Source: Dipteris shenzhenensis (lineage: Eukaryota > Polypodiophyta > Polypodiopsida > Gleicheniales). Taken from it: a stretch of DNA of 64,000 nucleotides. The stretch is from assembly GCA_047967505.1 (NCBI GenBank), contig CM106539.1; one strand, given 5' to 3'. Position numbers and translations under genes: made by a program. The notes under the pieces are model-generated. The model saw nothing but the letters and a program-made list of their open reading frames with translations. It did not search any database and was not told the origin of the DNA. This document shows positions 1 through 11,205 of the stretch, piece after piece (position 1 is the first letter of the stretch; each line of letters begins with the position of its first letter).

Positions 1-2150
1 AAGGACAGTCCCCTCCGCCACTCACTGACACCCAGATCTGGTTTGATTATGCACGCACACTTTATGACATCCCAAATCAGCCACAGTCTCTGGCCTCTCA
101 CACATGCCTCGTCCCACATCCTGCACCCTCTTCACTAGAGGAGGGGAAAAGGATGCTGTAATGAAACTTCATAATGGCCGAGCGAAGGATCATGAGGAAC
201 TATGCACTGAGTTCATAGCATATGGGATTAACCTCCTAGCCCCGATCTTAGCAAAGCTTTTTAATGAAGCGGTTTGTTTGGGATTTCCACACACTTGGAC
301 CATTAACACTATCTCACCCATCCACAAGGCAGGGGATCCCATGAGCCCGGAGAACTACAGGACCGTTATGATGATTGGACATGTCATGTCCAAGATTTAT
401 GCATCAGTACTTGACTTCGAGGTTAGCAGACTTGCAGAGTGTCGAGGACTCAGAGCAGCAGGACATGCCGGATTCCGGCGTGATCATGGAACCATGGACC
501 ACATTTTGATGCTCAGATGTATCATCGAGGAGGCGAGGTCACGGAAGCAGAGGGTTTATTATTGCTTTGTGGATTTTCGCAAGGCATTTGACACGGTCTC
601 GAGAGCCCGCCTCTTACGGCACCTACAGGACTTGGGTTATAACCAGGAGATCATTTGGGCTATCATGGCACTTTACAAGAGAGTTTCTGGCAGAGTTCGG
701 GCAGAGGATCCGGGTGGACAGATGAGATCATGAGTACCATCAGGGTCAAACAAGGGTGTCCTTTGTCGCCTACCTTGTTTGGCCTCTACATTGACGAGCT
801 TGAGACAGTGATGCAGACACAGGGGGGTGTAGGTTGCTCTCTTGCGGGCACGCTGATCCAGATTTTGCTCTATGCAGATGACGTGGCTCTCTTGTCTTCC
901 TCAGCAGAGGGGCTTCAGAGACACCTAGATGCACTATAGTCCTTTTGTGAGTCTCATGATTTGAAGGTCAACCTGGGTAAAACCAAGGTCATGATCTTCA
1001 ATACATCTTGAGCCATCATGCGTCAGGAGCAGCAGTTCACATTTGCGGGGTCATCTGTTGAGATAGTTTCATCATACACTTATCTTGGGGTTATCTTTTC
1101 CGAACCGAGCTTCACTATGAGACCCGCGATGCAGGCACGCTTGAGTAGAGGGTATGCCTCATTGGCCAGGCTAGAGAGGCAGTGCTTCCGCTTACACTTT
1201 CAGGATCCACGCACCAAGGGGTTGCTTTTTGACTCCTTGGCTTGCCCAACGGGGATGTACGGCAGCCCTTGTTGAGGGCCAGACTTGTCGGATACAGAGT
1301 GGGCCCGTGTGGAGCGGCTACAGGTTCTCATGCTATCATGGATGATTCGTGGTAAGTCATCCGTTCCTCACCAGATCATTCAGGCTGAGTTTGGGTCACC
1401 CCCTTTACAGTTAGATGTTGCATTTCAGGTCATCACATATCTGTACCGAGTTAGGGAATATGGGATTATACCTCAGGGCGTAGCAGGCTACCATGGATAG
1501 CTCTATCCTCTTCTATGGCACTTGCAGCAGGAGGAGATTAGAGGTGCTGGTATGCACGTACAGAGAGATGGTTTGAGCGACTGGGGCTCCACATGGATAG
1601 ACTACCTCCCTTCCAGTATAGCATGGATGCTACATTCTCTCCCCTCTTATCACACGAGGTCAACCAGGTTATCCGTGAGGATCTACTACAGCTACACACT
1701 TTTCGGACCTGGTTGGAGCCGAGTGAACTCCCAGTGAAGCTTAGCTTCTACAGAGGTCACTTCTTACATATCACAGCGGAGGGTTTCATTGACCCACTAG
1801 GATACACACAGATTCACCTACCCCACTCGATGAGGATCTCTCTTGGGCAGTTCCGGGTCTCTTCACATAGACTTTGCATCGAGAGCGGTAGAGCAGAGCG
1901 ACTACCCAGGGAGCAGCGCATATGCACACTCGCATATGCACACTATGTGACATACAGGAGGTTGAGACAGAGGAGCATTTCATCTTTAGGTGTCCTGTGT
2001 ACTATGAGATCCGAGGATGTTTCCACTGCCTCTTCAAAGATAGTTATGGGATTTTAACCCATTTCCTCTCCTACCCAGACCAGCAGTGTTTGGCAAGTTT
2101 CATTCATGAGGCACTTAGACACCGCGAGAGGATACTCCGAGCACGGAGAT
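1..2150 (+). pseudogene. LINE family A copy 1: ORF2 reverse transcriptase and zf-RVT remnant
   Basis: This is the 3' part of a LINE ORF2, already inside the coding region when the window opens. The first 100 bases match the segment just before the RT domain of the better copy at 58179-61770. RT motifs are visible: FVDFRKAFD near 570-600, KQGCPLSP near 748-770, and the catalytic YADD in LLYADDVALL near 868-890. The C-terminal finger reads C-x2-C ... EEHFIFRCP near 1930-1995. The reading frame is broken by a frameshift near 720 and stops near 937, 1009, 1273 and 1498, so no functional protein is possible. Homology to the second copy runs to about 2145, after which family-B LINE sequence begins. 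The RT would have primed element cDNA on nicked chromosomal DNA. The assignment as a LINE is firm, but the clade name is not. Confidence 0.88.
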
Positions 2151-2292
2151 AGGAGCAGCATACTTCTTCCTCGCTCCCCGGTTGCAGCTTCTTCCCTGGA
2201 ATCAGTGGTGCCAGACACTCTCCTTGAGGCAGTAGAGGTCTCCGCGGCTGGGCAGACATAGAACCGAGAGCAATCAGTCCTCACTTCCTCCT

Positions 2293-2637
2293 TTGGATAG
2301 GGGGAAGGGGATGGTTTACACTATTGATCCTCTTCCCTCAGAAGGGATCCTTCGCACTCCGGTGTCTGGCTTGCTTCACAGAAACTCATTGTCAGCCCTG
2401 GCAGATGATTCAGATTTCCCAGAGGAGGAGTTTGTGCCCTCTACTTTTGGTGAGCCAGTGATTGGGTTTCCTATTGACAGGGCTTCTTCTTCAGGTGGCA
2501 GGGTTCTTTCCCTTGTTGATTTTCTGCCACTTCGTTTCATTCCTCGCCCCTCGAGCAAGAGGTCTTCCCCTGTTGAGGGGTTTGTTTCCGCCACTAGGTC
2601 GGGTAAGGTGTTCCACTCTACATCCTCCCGTCGATGA
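2293..2637 (+). pseudogene. LINE B1 ORF1 C-terminal fragment
   Basis: This is the last ~115 codons of the family-B ORF1 (nucleic-acid-binding protein). It is nearly identical to 49734-50057 in B3, including YTIDPLPSEGILRTPV and the FPEEEFVPSTFGE stretch. The zinc knuckle and N-terminal domain lie upstream of the truncation and are absent. The TGA stop at 2635-2637 overlaps the ATG at 2634 that opens ORF2, giving the sequence ATGA. The ATG at 2293 is only the first in-frame ATG and not a true start. It has no recognised domain of its own and is low-complexity, rich in Ser and Pro. Confidence 0.7.
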
Positions 2638-5600
2638 GGATTATTAGTTGGAACATACAGGGCCTAGGTGGCGTCCCACATCACCGCTGCAGATAGCTAA
2701 TCTGGGATCAGCTTCATCCAGGTGTTACTGGGGGTTCCATTGATATCTTATTTATTCAAGAGCACAAACTGGATTCTAGAGATTGTGCCAAGTCAGGCAA
2801 GTTGCTTTCTGGCCATACTTTTTGGTCGCCTGCCTGGGGCACCAGGGGGGGCACTTCTATTTCAGTTTTGCAGTCGGTTCTCCCCTTAGTTGTTGGACAC
2901 GGAGTCATTATTCCCTCTAGAGCTTAGTGGATTATTCTTTTGATTGGAGGGCGTAAGGTTGGTTTCCTTAACCTGTGTGCCTTCAACATTAGAGGGGAAC
3001 GTGTCCTTATGTGGAAGGATTTGCTCTCCTGGGCCCCCATTGCGGATTCATGGGTGATTGGAGGTGACTTTAACATGGTTGAGTTACCGTTAGACAAAAA
3101 AGGGGGCAGAGAAGGAGGAATTCAGTCTTTGGAGAGAGCAGCTTGGGATGCCTTGCTTTTTCACTTCTGTGGCAAAGATACTTGGTTGGACGATGCCTTT
3201 CTTATTCAGCCACAATCCCTCCTGTTCTCTTGGTTGAACAGGAGGCAGCAGATGCCTATTCATGCGTGCATTGATAGATTCTATGTAGATGATTGGGCAC
3301 TAAACAGATGGAGACTACATTACTTCAGCCGTGCAGGCCATTTGGGACTTTGGCGAGATGCCTGGGTCGCTTACAGAGGGTCTCATCCACCTTATCCCGA
3401 AAGGAGGTTGCAGAAATCTAGTGTCCCAGTGGAGGCCTATCACACTTCTGGGGACTTGTTACAAGATTCTAGCCAAGGCAATCAGCCTCCGATTGCAGCC
3501 CCTTCTCCCTTATCTTATTCATGACACTCAGACGGGATTTGTGCATGGCAGAAGCATTTTTTATAACATTTTCTCTTTCTGGGAAGCTTCAGAGTGGGCC
3601 ATGCAGAGTGGCCAGAATCAGCCATTCTACTTTTGGATTTTGAGAAAGCTTATGACAGAGTAGATTGGGGTTTTTGGAGGGCACCCTTCTACGTTTTGGC
3701 TTTACTGATGCTTGGATCAATGGTGTTTCCTCTTTGTACAGATCCAGGTACTTATTGGTGGGGTAAGGGGTGAGAGATTTCAGATTTCGAGATCAGTCCG
3801 TCAGGGATGCCCCCTTGCTCCTTTCCTTTTTTTGTTCATGGCCGAAGCTATGAGTATCTATGTTAGATCTCAAGCTGACATCTTTGGTCTGAGACTTCCC
3901 ATCAGAAGGGAAGAGGAGCTACTTGACAGTGAGTTGGCAGATGACACAACAGTTTACTTGGATGCCACTCCACAGACGCTCACTTCTTTCAGAACAGCAT
4001 TGGATTTATTTTGCTTTGGCGCAGATAAATTGGCATAAATCCAATGGCTTTTGGATAAGTGATGAGGACACTCCAGTTTGGGGGCTTTACATAGGATTCA
4101 CTTGGGTTCAGAGGAGTGTGCCTGTCAGGTATTTGGGCTGCCAGGTCAGTTTGGATATTTCTTCCACGCAGCAGTTTGCTCCCGTGTTGGAGAGCATCAG
4201 GAGGAAGCTCCTTTTTTGGAGCTCAGCCAAGCTGGATCTTGCCTCTAGAGTTGTGGTGGTCAACCGGCTCCTCTTGGCCACGGCCTGGTTTGTTTGTTCA
4301 TGCTGGTGCCATTCTAGGGACTGCATCATTCAGCTCACGAGACCGATCAGAAACTTTCTTTGGAGTGGGCTTGATGGCACAACAGATGACTTAGCCAGGG
4401 TGGCTTGGGAGACCCTCATCCTCCCTACACAGGAAGGGGGTCTCAATATTATTGATCCAGATTTACAGTGCAGAGCTTTACTATGCAAGATGGTGGTGCG
4501 GGGACTTATGCCAAGGCAGGAACCATGGAAGGACTTTCTTATTAGCAGCATACAGATGTGCACACCTTCTTTAGGAGGAGACTGGATGAGCAGTATTAGG
4601 TGGATCTTCACCACAGCACACCTCAGATCACCTTCGTCCCCTCTCATGGTTGCCATTCTGAAAGCTTGGGCCAGTTTCAGGAGCTCTCTTTGGAGGATTC
4701 CTCCTTCCTCTTGTGAAGAGATTGATAGGCAACCCATCATGTGGAATGATAGTATTTTAGATGATCATGGCAGACCACTGGTTGCCTCACTCTACATGCA
4801 GTGGTCCAGGTGGGAGAGGGGACCTGTATCATCTATGGGGTCTTGGAAAGCTTTCCGTAGGCTTCCAGAGGAGACCAAATCAAGGTTGACAGGACATCAT
4901 AGAGGGAGTGCAGGGAGGATCTTGCAGATTGAGGCAGCCCTTCCAAAGGTTTGGGTAGACACAGATGATATGCCACTCACTTGCTCCACTTGGGTAGGTA
5001 CTTTTACGAGAGGCGGTGTTCCGCTTCAAGTTTTGGCCTTTCGAGATGCACAGGAGGATGCTTTAGTTTTTAGTGTGCAGGATGGTGGCAGATTGTTCAA
5101 ATCCACAGAGGACATCTTGCTTGAGTCTGCTTTTCAGCCTATCAAGGTTGTAGGTCTTTTGGTGCAGGGATCAGATTCAGAGTGGTTCCTAGACCCAGAC
5201 CCCCGGCTACTCTCCACCGGGTCTTGGAGGCTTTGGCTCTATGGGGGAGTTCCCATCAGGTATTTGCAGTGGGACCCCGGAGAGTGGGAGTGGATTGACG
5301 CAGGGCATCGAGAGAAGAGAATCCCCTTCTTTTGTTACATGGTCAGTAATGCCAGGAGATTTCAGCAAAGTAGTAGAGCTTGGAGACCTTCCAGAGTTTC
5401 TCATTGGGAGACATTCGATATCACTGGGGATCTGCAGAGGTGCTTCTTGAGGAGACTCTGGAAATCCCACAGGAATAGGAAGATCACTATCGTCTTTTGG
5501 TTCTCTATCCATGGTGGGATTGCAGTGAACCTTTGGAGATCCAGGTTCGGAGCGACCCTACTTGCCCTCGTTGCCTCTCTGCTTCAGAGACTATTCAGCA

Positions 5601-6225
5601 TTGCTTATGGGATTGCAGACAGGCGAGGATGATTTGGATGGGGGTAGCCAGGATTTTTAGTCACTTTGCCCACTCCCCATTCTTTATGACATGGGGCACA
5701 GTTGCTTGGCTTTCTCTTATAGGGCCTTAGGTATTCTATGAGAGATTTGACTCCTCTCGAGCCATTTCGGTTCGACATCATCAGATTGAGTCATGTTCGT
5801 TGGATGTGGTACCACACCTTCCTTTTGCAACTGTACATGCCTCTGTGGATACTTCCTGGGAGATTCTAGCGAGCATAGCATCCTGGCATATCTGGAGAGC
5901 CAGATGCACAGAGGCTTTAGAGGGTACTCACGTTCATCCCTCGCACACATTGGCTAGTATCTGGATAGACACCGTATATACTTTGATGGCCGTATGGACG
6001 AGTATGCAGGGAGACTCCCGTGCAGCCTCAGCTAGGAGGGCTTCTTTCTTGAGGGAATGGAAGGATTCTCCTTTCTTCTCTGAGACTACTACAGGGTTGA
6101 GGTGGCACTTTCAGCCTCAGCCTTGGTTGTTTTCCACCTCACTTGTAGGGGGTTTTATTTATCCTCATGATTTCATGATGTATTCCGCTTTGAGCTTGCT
6201 CTCGCGGGTTTTTTCTCTTACTTAA
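2634..6225 (+). pseudogene. LINE B1 ORF2 (endonuclease, RT, zf-RVT), internally deleted
   Basis: ORF2 starts at the ATG at 2634 with MRIISWNIQGLGG, the conserved N-terminus of the APE-type endonuclease. Also visible are QEHKLD near 2760 (the catalytic Glu region) and IGGDFNMVE near 3055. Near 3315 the frame jumps straight to the RT motif HLIPKGG ... QWRPITLL, so about 0.9 kb is deleted. RT then shows SRSVRQGCPLAPFLF near 3787 and ELADD near 3935, where B2 has EYADD. The zf-RVT region near 5540-5630 has CPRC ... HCLWDC. Stops and frameshifts are scattered (e.g. 2695, 2926, 3661). It ends at TAA 6223-6225 shortly before the poly(A). It once encoded the nicking and reverse-transcription enzyme and is now dead. 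Confidence 0.85.
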
Positions 6226-6260
6226 TAGAAGTCTCTTTCTTGGGGGAAAAAAAAAAAAAA

Positions 6261-6539
6261 GGAGTGTACTAGTGGTTTTATAGTCTAGTGAGTCTTAGAC
6301 ATGCCACGTGTCATATTGGGAGATATCCCATAGACATTGTGACTTTCTAGAGTCTAGTGGCACACTATATATTGCTATACTTGTCTATTATCCAATCTAT
6401 CAATCAACATCAAGCTATCAATACATTGTGAGTATTTTGGTTATTGCCTTGCACTTGTACTTTCCTTCGTTTCCATTTTGCCTTTCATTATGCTTTTCAT
6501 ATTTCCATTCCATTCCTAGCTAGCTACCATGTCCCTTCA
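6261..6539 (+). repeat. Partial copia-type LTR, + orientation
   Basis: The sequence matches the reverse complement of the LTRs at 15777-16091 and 13188-13343: the shared blocks include the TTATAGTCTAGTGAGTC region, the GTGACTTTCTAGAGTCTAG region and the pyrimidine-rich end TTTCATATTTCCATT. It ends ...CCCTTCA at 6539, equivalent to the TTCCTTCA end of the family. The 5' part of the LTR is missing where the LINE B1 poly(A) abuts. No primer-binding site follows it. Confidence 0.65.
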
Positions 6540-6596
6540 TCTTCCGTTACTTGCAATGCACAAAGTCTTATGGCTTGATGTTTCCTAGGGGGGGTG

Positions 6597-7077
6597 ACTT
6601 GCAGATGCATGCTTACAGTGATTCAGATTGGGCTAGAGACTATGACACTAGGCAGTCCACAAGTGGTAATTGTTTCTTTTTGGGCAAAGCTTGCTTTCTT
6701 GGCTGAGCAAGAAGCAGTCTACTGTGGCTATTTCCTCATGTGAAGCTGAGTACAGGGCAGCTTTCACAGCGACAATTGTATGTGTTTGGCTGCATCGTTT
6801 GCTTGCTAATCTTCATCTTTCATTGGAGGGTCCTTCTGCGATTCTCATTGATAGTCAGAGTGCTATAGCAGTGGCAGAGAATTGTGTGTTTCATGCTCGC
6901 ACGAAGCACATTGAGGTTTACTATCACTATGCTAGAGAGACGTTGCATGTAGGAGAGATCAGTATGATCTATGGGTCAACACATGACAATGTTGCAGACA
7001 TCTTCACCAAAGCACTTCCACGTGAGAAGTTTGAGGCATTTTGCAGTGCCCTGAACTTATCTCCTTTTGGTGATTGA
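6597..7077 (+). pseudogene. Ty1/copia pol C-terminus (RNase H) remnant
   Basis: This is the last ~160 codons of a copia polyprotein. Visible landmarks in order are HAYSDSDWARD near 6610, STSGNCFFLG near 6657, SWLSKKQSTVAISSCEAEYRA near 6690-6760, IDSQSAIAVAENC near 6850, ARTKHIEVYYHY near 6900 and ADIFTKALPREKF near 6995, then TGA at 7075-7077. The DSDWA, EAEY and DSQSA blocks carry the RNase H acidic residues. A frameshift lies near 6670. RT, integrase and gag are absent upstream, so this is a 3' fragment directly followed by its polypurine tract and LTR. Confidence 0.88.
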
Positions 7078-7107
7078 TCATTTCCTTGTACATGACATTG
7101 GCAGTGC

Positions 7108-7114
7108 AGGGGGG
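7108..7114 (+). other. Polypurine tract of copia element
   Basis: AGGGGGG lies immediately before the TGTTAGAA end of the LTR, the usual site of plus-strand priming. Confidence 0.75.
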
Positions 7115-8420
7115 TGTTAGAATTATTGATAAATTCTAGGCAGTGACCAATGTAAAGTCAATAAGTGGGTTAGGGGCACTTTTCCCTCATTTAGAGGTTT
7201 TTTCCCCTAACCACAGTTAGTTCACTAACTACGGTTAGTGAAGGATAAGGTTTGTCACTTAGACAAAACCTTATCCCCCCTTTGTATTGCTTTACTTCAT
7301 TCAATTGCATATTCGACGTTCTGCTCCCTCTCTCTGGCTTCCTGTTCTCTCTTCCATTTCTATCATGGAAAGCATGCCTAGAGGAAAGAACATGGAGAGG
7401 GGGCTGCCACATGGACAGCATCATGGCTGTCATGTGGGCAGCACATCTAGAGAAGTACCTAGAGCCATCTAGGAGTATGGATCAGCATGATGGATAAGGC
7501 GACTAGCAGAAGTAGGTCCAGGAGCAGATCGGTGGCAGTTTGGAGCTCCAGATAGAGGCGAGGAGTGGCTGTATAATGGCGACACATGGCAGGATGATGC
7601 GCCTGGGATGGACAGGTATCTAGGCAGGTCTATGGCTTGCAAATGGCGAGGCAGCCTAGGAAGGGGTCAGCTAGGGAGGAGACTGGTTGGGCTGCCAACC
7701 AGGTCAAGTTATGGCACACCAGGAGGGCTGGTCCCGGGCGTGGAACTGAGAGCCTGTTGGCCTAGTTATGAGGGCCCCAAGTCAATTTTTGGGGGTCAAC
7801 TGAAGTCGGTCAGAAGGGAGACTAGTCAGCTATTTTTGGGGCTGCTAGTCGGTTCATATGGATGGCCTTGTGCCCTATAAAAGCAGGTCCTTGAGGCCTC
7901 ACTTACCAACCATTCAGCAAAGGCAGGAGCAGACACAAGCAGACACGAGCAGCTAAAAGCCACTCCCTTGGGCCTCACACTGAGGGTGAAGAAGAGTTTA
8001 AGGTGTGCTGCAGATTGAGTTCCCGAGAGGTTGTGGACCTTGGCTGTCTTCTAGGGCAGCAAGGTGTTTGGATCAGGATAAAGAGTCTACATACGCTCAA
8101 GGTGGAGCACCCGCGGGCTCGAGTCTAGAGATATCCGGCAGATAGTAGAAGTACCTTGTGGTAAGATCAGAGGACCACACCATTGGTGGGACTCTGGATC
8201 TATCTCTTATGTATTGTGTCCATAGCTTTAGACGGAAATATATTATTTTGGTGGTTTCTATATCTGGGTGGTTCATTGTCTATTGATGATTCTGCGCATC
8301 TATGTGATGCACATTAAGTAAAGAAGTTTGTGATTCCACACCCCACACACACTGTATGAGCTCCTGAACTATTCTGTCAATCTCCCACTGTGCATACCCT
8401 CTGTTGGTCGATTTCTAACA
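7115..8420 (+). repeat. 3' LTR of a copia element (1306 bp)
   Basis: The LTR opens TGTTAGAA and closes TTCTAACA, a perfect 8-bp terminal inverted repeat with TG...CA ends. It follows a polypurine tract and the end of a copia pol gene. At 1.3 kb it is long for copia. It contains a TATA box at 7876 and a run of GCAGACACGAGCAG-like repeats at 7918-7960, just downstream of the likely transcription start. No 5' partner LTR was found in the window. Confidence 0.82.
7876..7882 (+). promoter_or_regulatory. TATA box of the copia LTR
   Basis: CCCTATAAAAGCAGG lies ~760 bp into the LTR, in the sense orientation, as expected for the U3/R boundary. The promoter role is inferred from position and motif. 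Confidence 0.55.
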
Positions 8421-8854
8421 AAATTTTCCCAAAAAATTGTCCTCAACCACAGCCAAACACTGGCTCAAATGCAATGTACTTCTGTCCCAAAAAATCAGCT
8501 TGAATTTTAGCCAAAAAATGGCTCACAATGCAATAGCAAACTCTTGCTCAATAGGCATCCAAAAGTGCATCACCTTACAGTCAACACTTGGCTTCAAAAA
8601 TGCACAACACTTGAGTAATGATTTGCAGTCAATGTGTAGCCAAAAAGTGTCCCACATGCCTATGCAATGCAATCTGCAAGACATCTGCACAATGCTATCT
8701 ACAAGAACCAATTGGGAGAGGATGAAAATGATATGAAGCAAGGATCTCGAGCTGGAGCAAGAGCAAAAGTTGAACCACCAACTTGAATCCGGAGTGGGAG
8801 ATGCAGGTGGCAATCTGGAGAGACAACCAGCAAGCTAGCAAGGCAATGGACGAG
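8421..8854. other. No recognisable gene
   Basis: The sequence downstream of the copia LTR is AT-biased, with repeated AAAAAATTG/CCAAAAA-type words. Short ORFs on both strands show no motif I recognise. Confidence 0.4.
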
Positions 8855-8990
8855 CTGTACGGACAGCAAGTCCGTACAGTATGGACTATACGGCGGCTTG
8901 AATCGAGGCTGGGAGTAGCAAAAAGTACGGCAATCAGTCCGTACTATTGTACGGACTGTATGGTGAATAGTCCGTACTGATGTACAGACT
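8855..8990. repeat. Cluster of three short perfect or near-perfect hairpins
   Basis: Hairpin 1 has 10-bp perfect arms (CTGTACGGAC at 8855-8864 and its reverse complement at 8870-8879) and a 5-nt loop. Hairpin 2 has 9-bp perfect arms at 8936-8944 and 8949-8957 with a 4-nt loop. Hairpin 3 has 9-bp arms at 8969-8977 and 8982-8990 with one mismatch and a 4-nt loop. All share the core GTCCGTAC/GTACGGAC. Confidence 0.8.
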
Positions 8991-9188
8991 GTATGGATTG
9001 AGGTAACTTATAGTGTATTCTACTAAAGAACATCAAGAATGATCATGGCAATGGATTCTCTACCGCTTTGATAGGTCTATTTACCAGGTTTGGCATGTGA
9101 GTTCCAAGATGTTGGTGCATTGATCTCCTAGACCTCTGAGTGTTGGGAATTGTGTGATCAAGAGCTTGCTCTAGCAGTCATATGCTCA

Positions 9189-9199
9189 TGTGTGTATGT

Positions 9200-9234
<35 letters not shown>
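9189..9234. repeat. (TG)n microsatellite
   Basis: A TG dinucleotide tract with two TA interruptions, cut by the LINE-C insertion. GT repeats resume after that element's poly(A) at 10872. Confidence 0.95.
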
Positions 9235-9235
<1 letters not shown>

Positions 9236-10871
9236 CCACATTATTTCTTCCCATACCATTGTGAGGCATTTAGGATATCCCATTGGCTGGAATATTACCC
9301 CTCAACAACAGCTTAAATGGGTGCTTCAAAAGATTAACAAGAAGCTGGAATATTGGCACTTGTCAACTTGGCCTTTACATGTTCGACTTCGGATAGTGCA
9401 GTCTATCATTATGGCATATGTGCAATTTTATTTGCCTCTTCTTCACTGGTCTTTTAAGCACTTGGCTTCCTATATGTCCGAGGCTATGGAGATATTTTGG
9501 AAAAGTAAATCTCACAAGAAGGCTTTGCGACTACTTCCCATGCAGTCTGTTTGTTCTCCTAAGACTCATGGGGGACTGAATATTCTCAATCTTCGGTTTC
9601 ATATGTTGGCAAGAAAGAGCACTATGATTGCTGATTTTTTTCAGCAAAAACAGCCATGGGCTATTATGTTAGCAGCTATGTGTGGAAACATGAAGTCTCA
9701 CGCATATGGGCATTGGATTACAGATCACTGGGAAGCAGTAATGACTACATTTTAGGGAAAAATTCCTGGCTGTCCTGTTTCTACTGCTTTTATTCATGAT
9801 TGGAAGAGAATTCTCTCTTATGCTAAATGGTCAGGTGCTTCCTCCCATCATGGTAATTCTCTTCGTTTGGAAAGTATCCATTGGAGCAAGGTGTTTGATT
9901 TGCCACTTGCTTTACAGGCACCTATTAAAGCATATAATCTTATGAAATTGGGCATAAGATTTGTCGGAGATGTGGTGGATCAACATGGTTATGTGCTTTC
10001 ATTTCCACAAGCTTGCAGGACATTCCCCTTGGGTCTGCATCATAGGCCCATTTGGAGGCTACTTACATCTATGTTGCAGCCTTTTGTTCCTGTTCCTCCA
10101 TTGTTTGTACAGGACAGATTACTGGACTGGAATCTGACTTCCTTGTCTCCTGCTACCAGTTCACTTTCAATGCATAATTTGACATCTTCGATGGTCTACA
10201 GATTTCTTCTTCCACTGCCATGGATTGATAAGCATGCCAACACTCGTTGGAATTTGGATAGGCCTTTATCTTGGTGGCAATCAAAACTCATGAAAATTTG
10301 GAAAGCTAAATTGCCATTGAAACAAAGGCTTTTCTTTTGGAGATGTATAGTGGGAGCTTTTTCCATTGGGGTGAAATTGGAAGCACGTCGTATTGCTTCC
10401 TCTTCCTGCCCCGGTTGCTCTCATCATCGTGAGACAGTTCCCCATCTGTTATGGTCTTGCCCGCACTCTCGGATATTGATCACTCATGTCTCTCATTTGT
10501 TGCGGCTTCAGTTTCCCTCTATCAAATTTGGGAAACTCTTCTGGATGTTTGGATGATTCTCATCTCAGATGTCTCCATTCCTCCTTTTCTTTCACTGGGC
10601 TTGTTTTTGGGTACTATGGACTATTTGGACACAGAGATGGCATTTGAGGATGGGACAACAGTTCCCTCAGGCATATGCTTTCTTCAGAATGTCCCTCAAG
10701 CAATCTTTATAATGATAGTTATGCTGTGAGGGATTTGGATGCTACTAGCCTTAAAGTGTTTTCTCACTGCTTTTGAGTGCTTCCATTAGGCTCTCTTTTG
10801 GAGTCTAATGTCATGTACATTGATTTTATGTTAATTTTATAGTCACTGGTTTCACAAAAAAAAAAAAAAAA
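9235..10871 (+). mobile_element. LINE family C copy 1, 5'-truncated, in (TG)n
   Basis: A third LINE family, distinct from A and B. The copy starts at the end of the RT region and ends in a poly(A) run at about 10855-10871. (TG)n sequence precedes it and (GT)n follows the tail, consistent with target-primed insertion into the microsatellite and duplication of GT repeat units. Confidence 0.82.
9240..10728 (+). pseudogene. LINE C ORF2 C-terminal half with zf-RVT
   Basis: The reading frame encodes the post-RT region and zinc-finger region of a LINE ORF2. Landmarks are RHLGYPIGWNI near 9270, the LEYWHLSTWPLHVRLRIV thumb-like region near 9345, THGGLNILNL near 9567, then after a stop near 9755 SWWQSKLMKIWKAKLPLKQR near 10270-10330, CPGCSHHRETVPHLLWSCP near 10410-10460 (C-x2-C...H-x4-C) and, in another frame, VLWTIWTQRWH near 10610. 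The catalytic RT motifs are absent because of 5' truncation. The frame is interrupted near 9755 and 10556, so it is a pseudogene. Family C shares only the general zf-RVT layout with A and B. Confidence 0.82.
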
Positions 10872-10891
10872 GTGTGTGTGTGTGTGATTGT

Positions 10892-11190
10892 ATCCCAAAG
10901 ATCAGAAACATAAAAAGAAAAGCTCTATGCAAGAAGCATCCATATCACCCTCATGGCAGGCATCATATAAGGATTGCCGCAATGAGGCTCGGAAAGATTC
11001 ATATGACTTGTGAATCTGCCGACCCAAGTATGCCAAATTATGCTCACTCCAGATTGTCCAAAGAGCCCAATATTGCACCCAAGAGAGAAATAGTGAGTAT
11101 TGAGACAAAGACTCCATTTCGGAGACCTCCCATCATGTAAATTTATGAGCATATAAATATACTGCATTGGATATTACCAAAAAAAAAAAA
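10892..11190. mobile_element. LINE family C copy 2, 5'-inverted (twin-priming type)
   Basis: A ~300-bp insertion flanked by the exact 16-bp duplication GTGTGTGTGTGATTGT (10876-10891 and 11191-11206). The + strand carries a 12-base poly(A) at 11179-11190, so the tail is forward. However, 10902-11117 encodes the LINE-C C-terminus on the minus strand (WALWTIWSEHNLA, SFRASLRQSLYDA), homologous to VLWTIWTQRWH ... FFRMSLKQSL in copy 1. A forward 3' tail with an inverted 5' segment inside a single duplication is the signature of twin priming. Confidence 0.75.
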
Positions 11191-11205
11191 GTGTGTGTGT
11201 GATTG

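Larger units (their letters stand above)
2165..6260 (+). mobile_element. LINE family B copy B1, 5'-truncated, poly(A) tail
   Basis: A non-LTR retrotransposon that begins inside ORF1; its first bases match 49580 onward in copy B3. It runs through an ORF1 C-terminus, endonuclease, RT and zf-RVT to a 14-base poly(A) at 6247-6260. It starts where family-A LINE homology ends, so it probably inserted into, or recombined with, that element. No target-site duplication was recognised, because family A does not resume after the tail. An internal deletion near 3315-3325 removes the end of the endonuclease and the start of RT, about 0.9 kb compared with B2. Confidence 0.85.
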
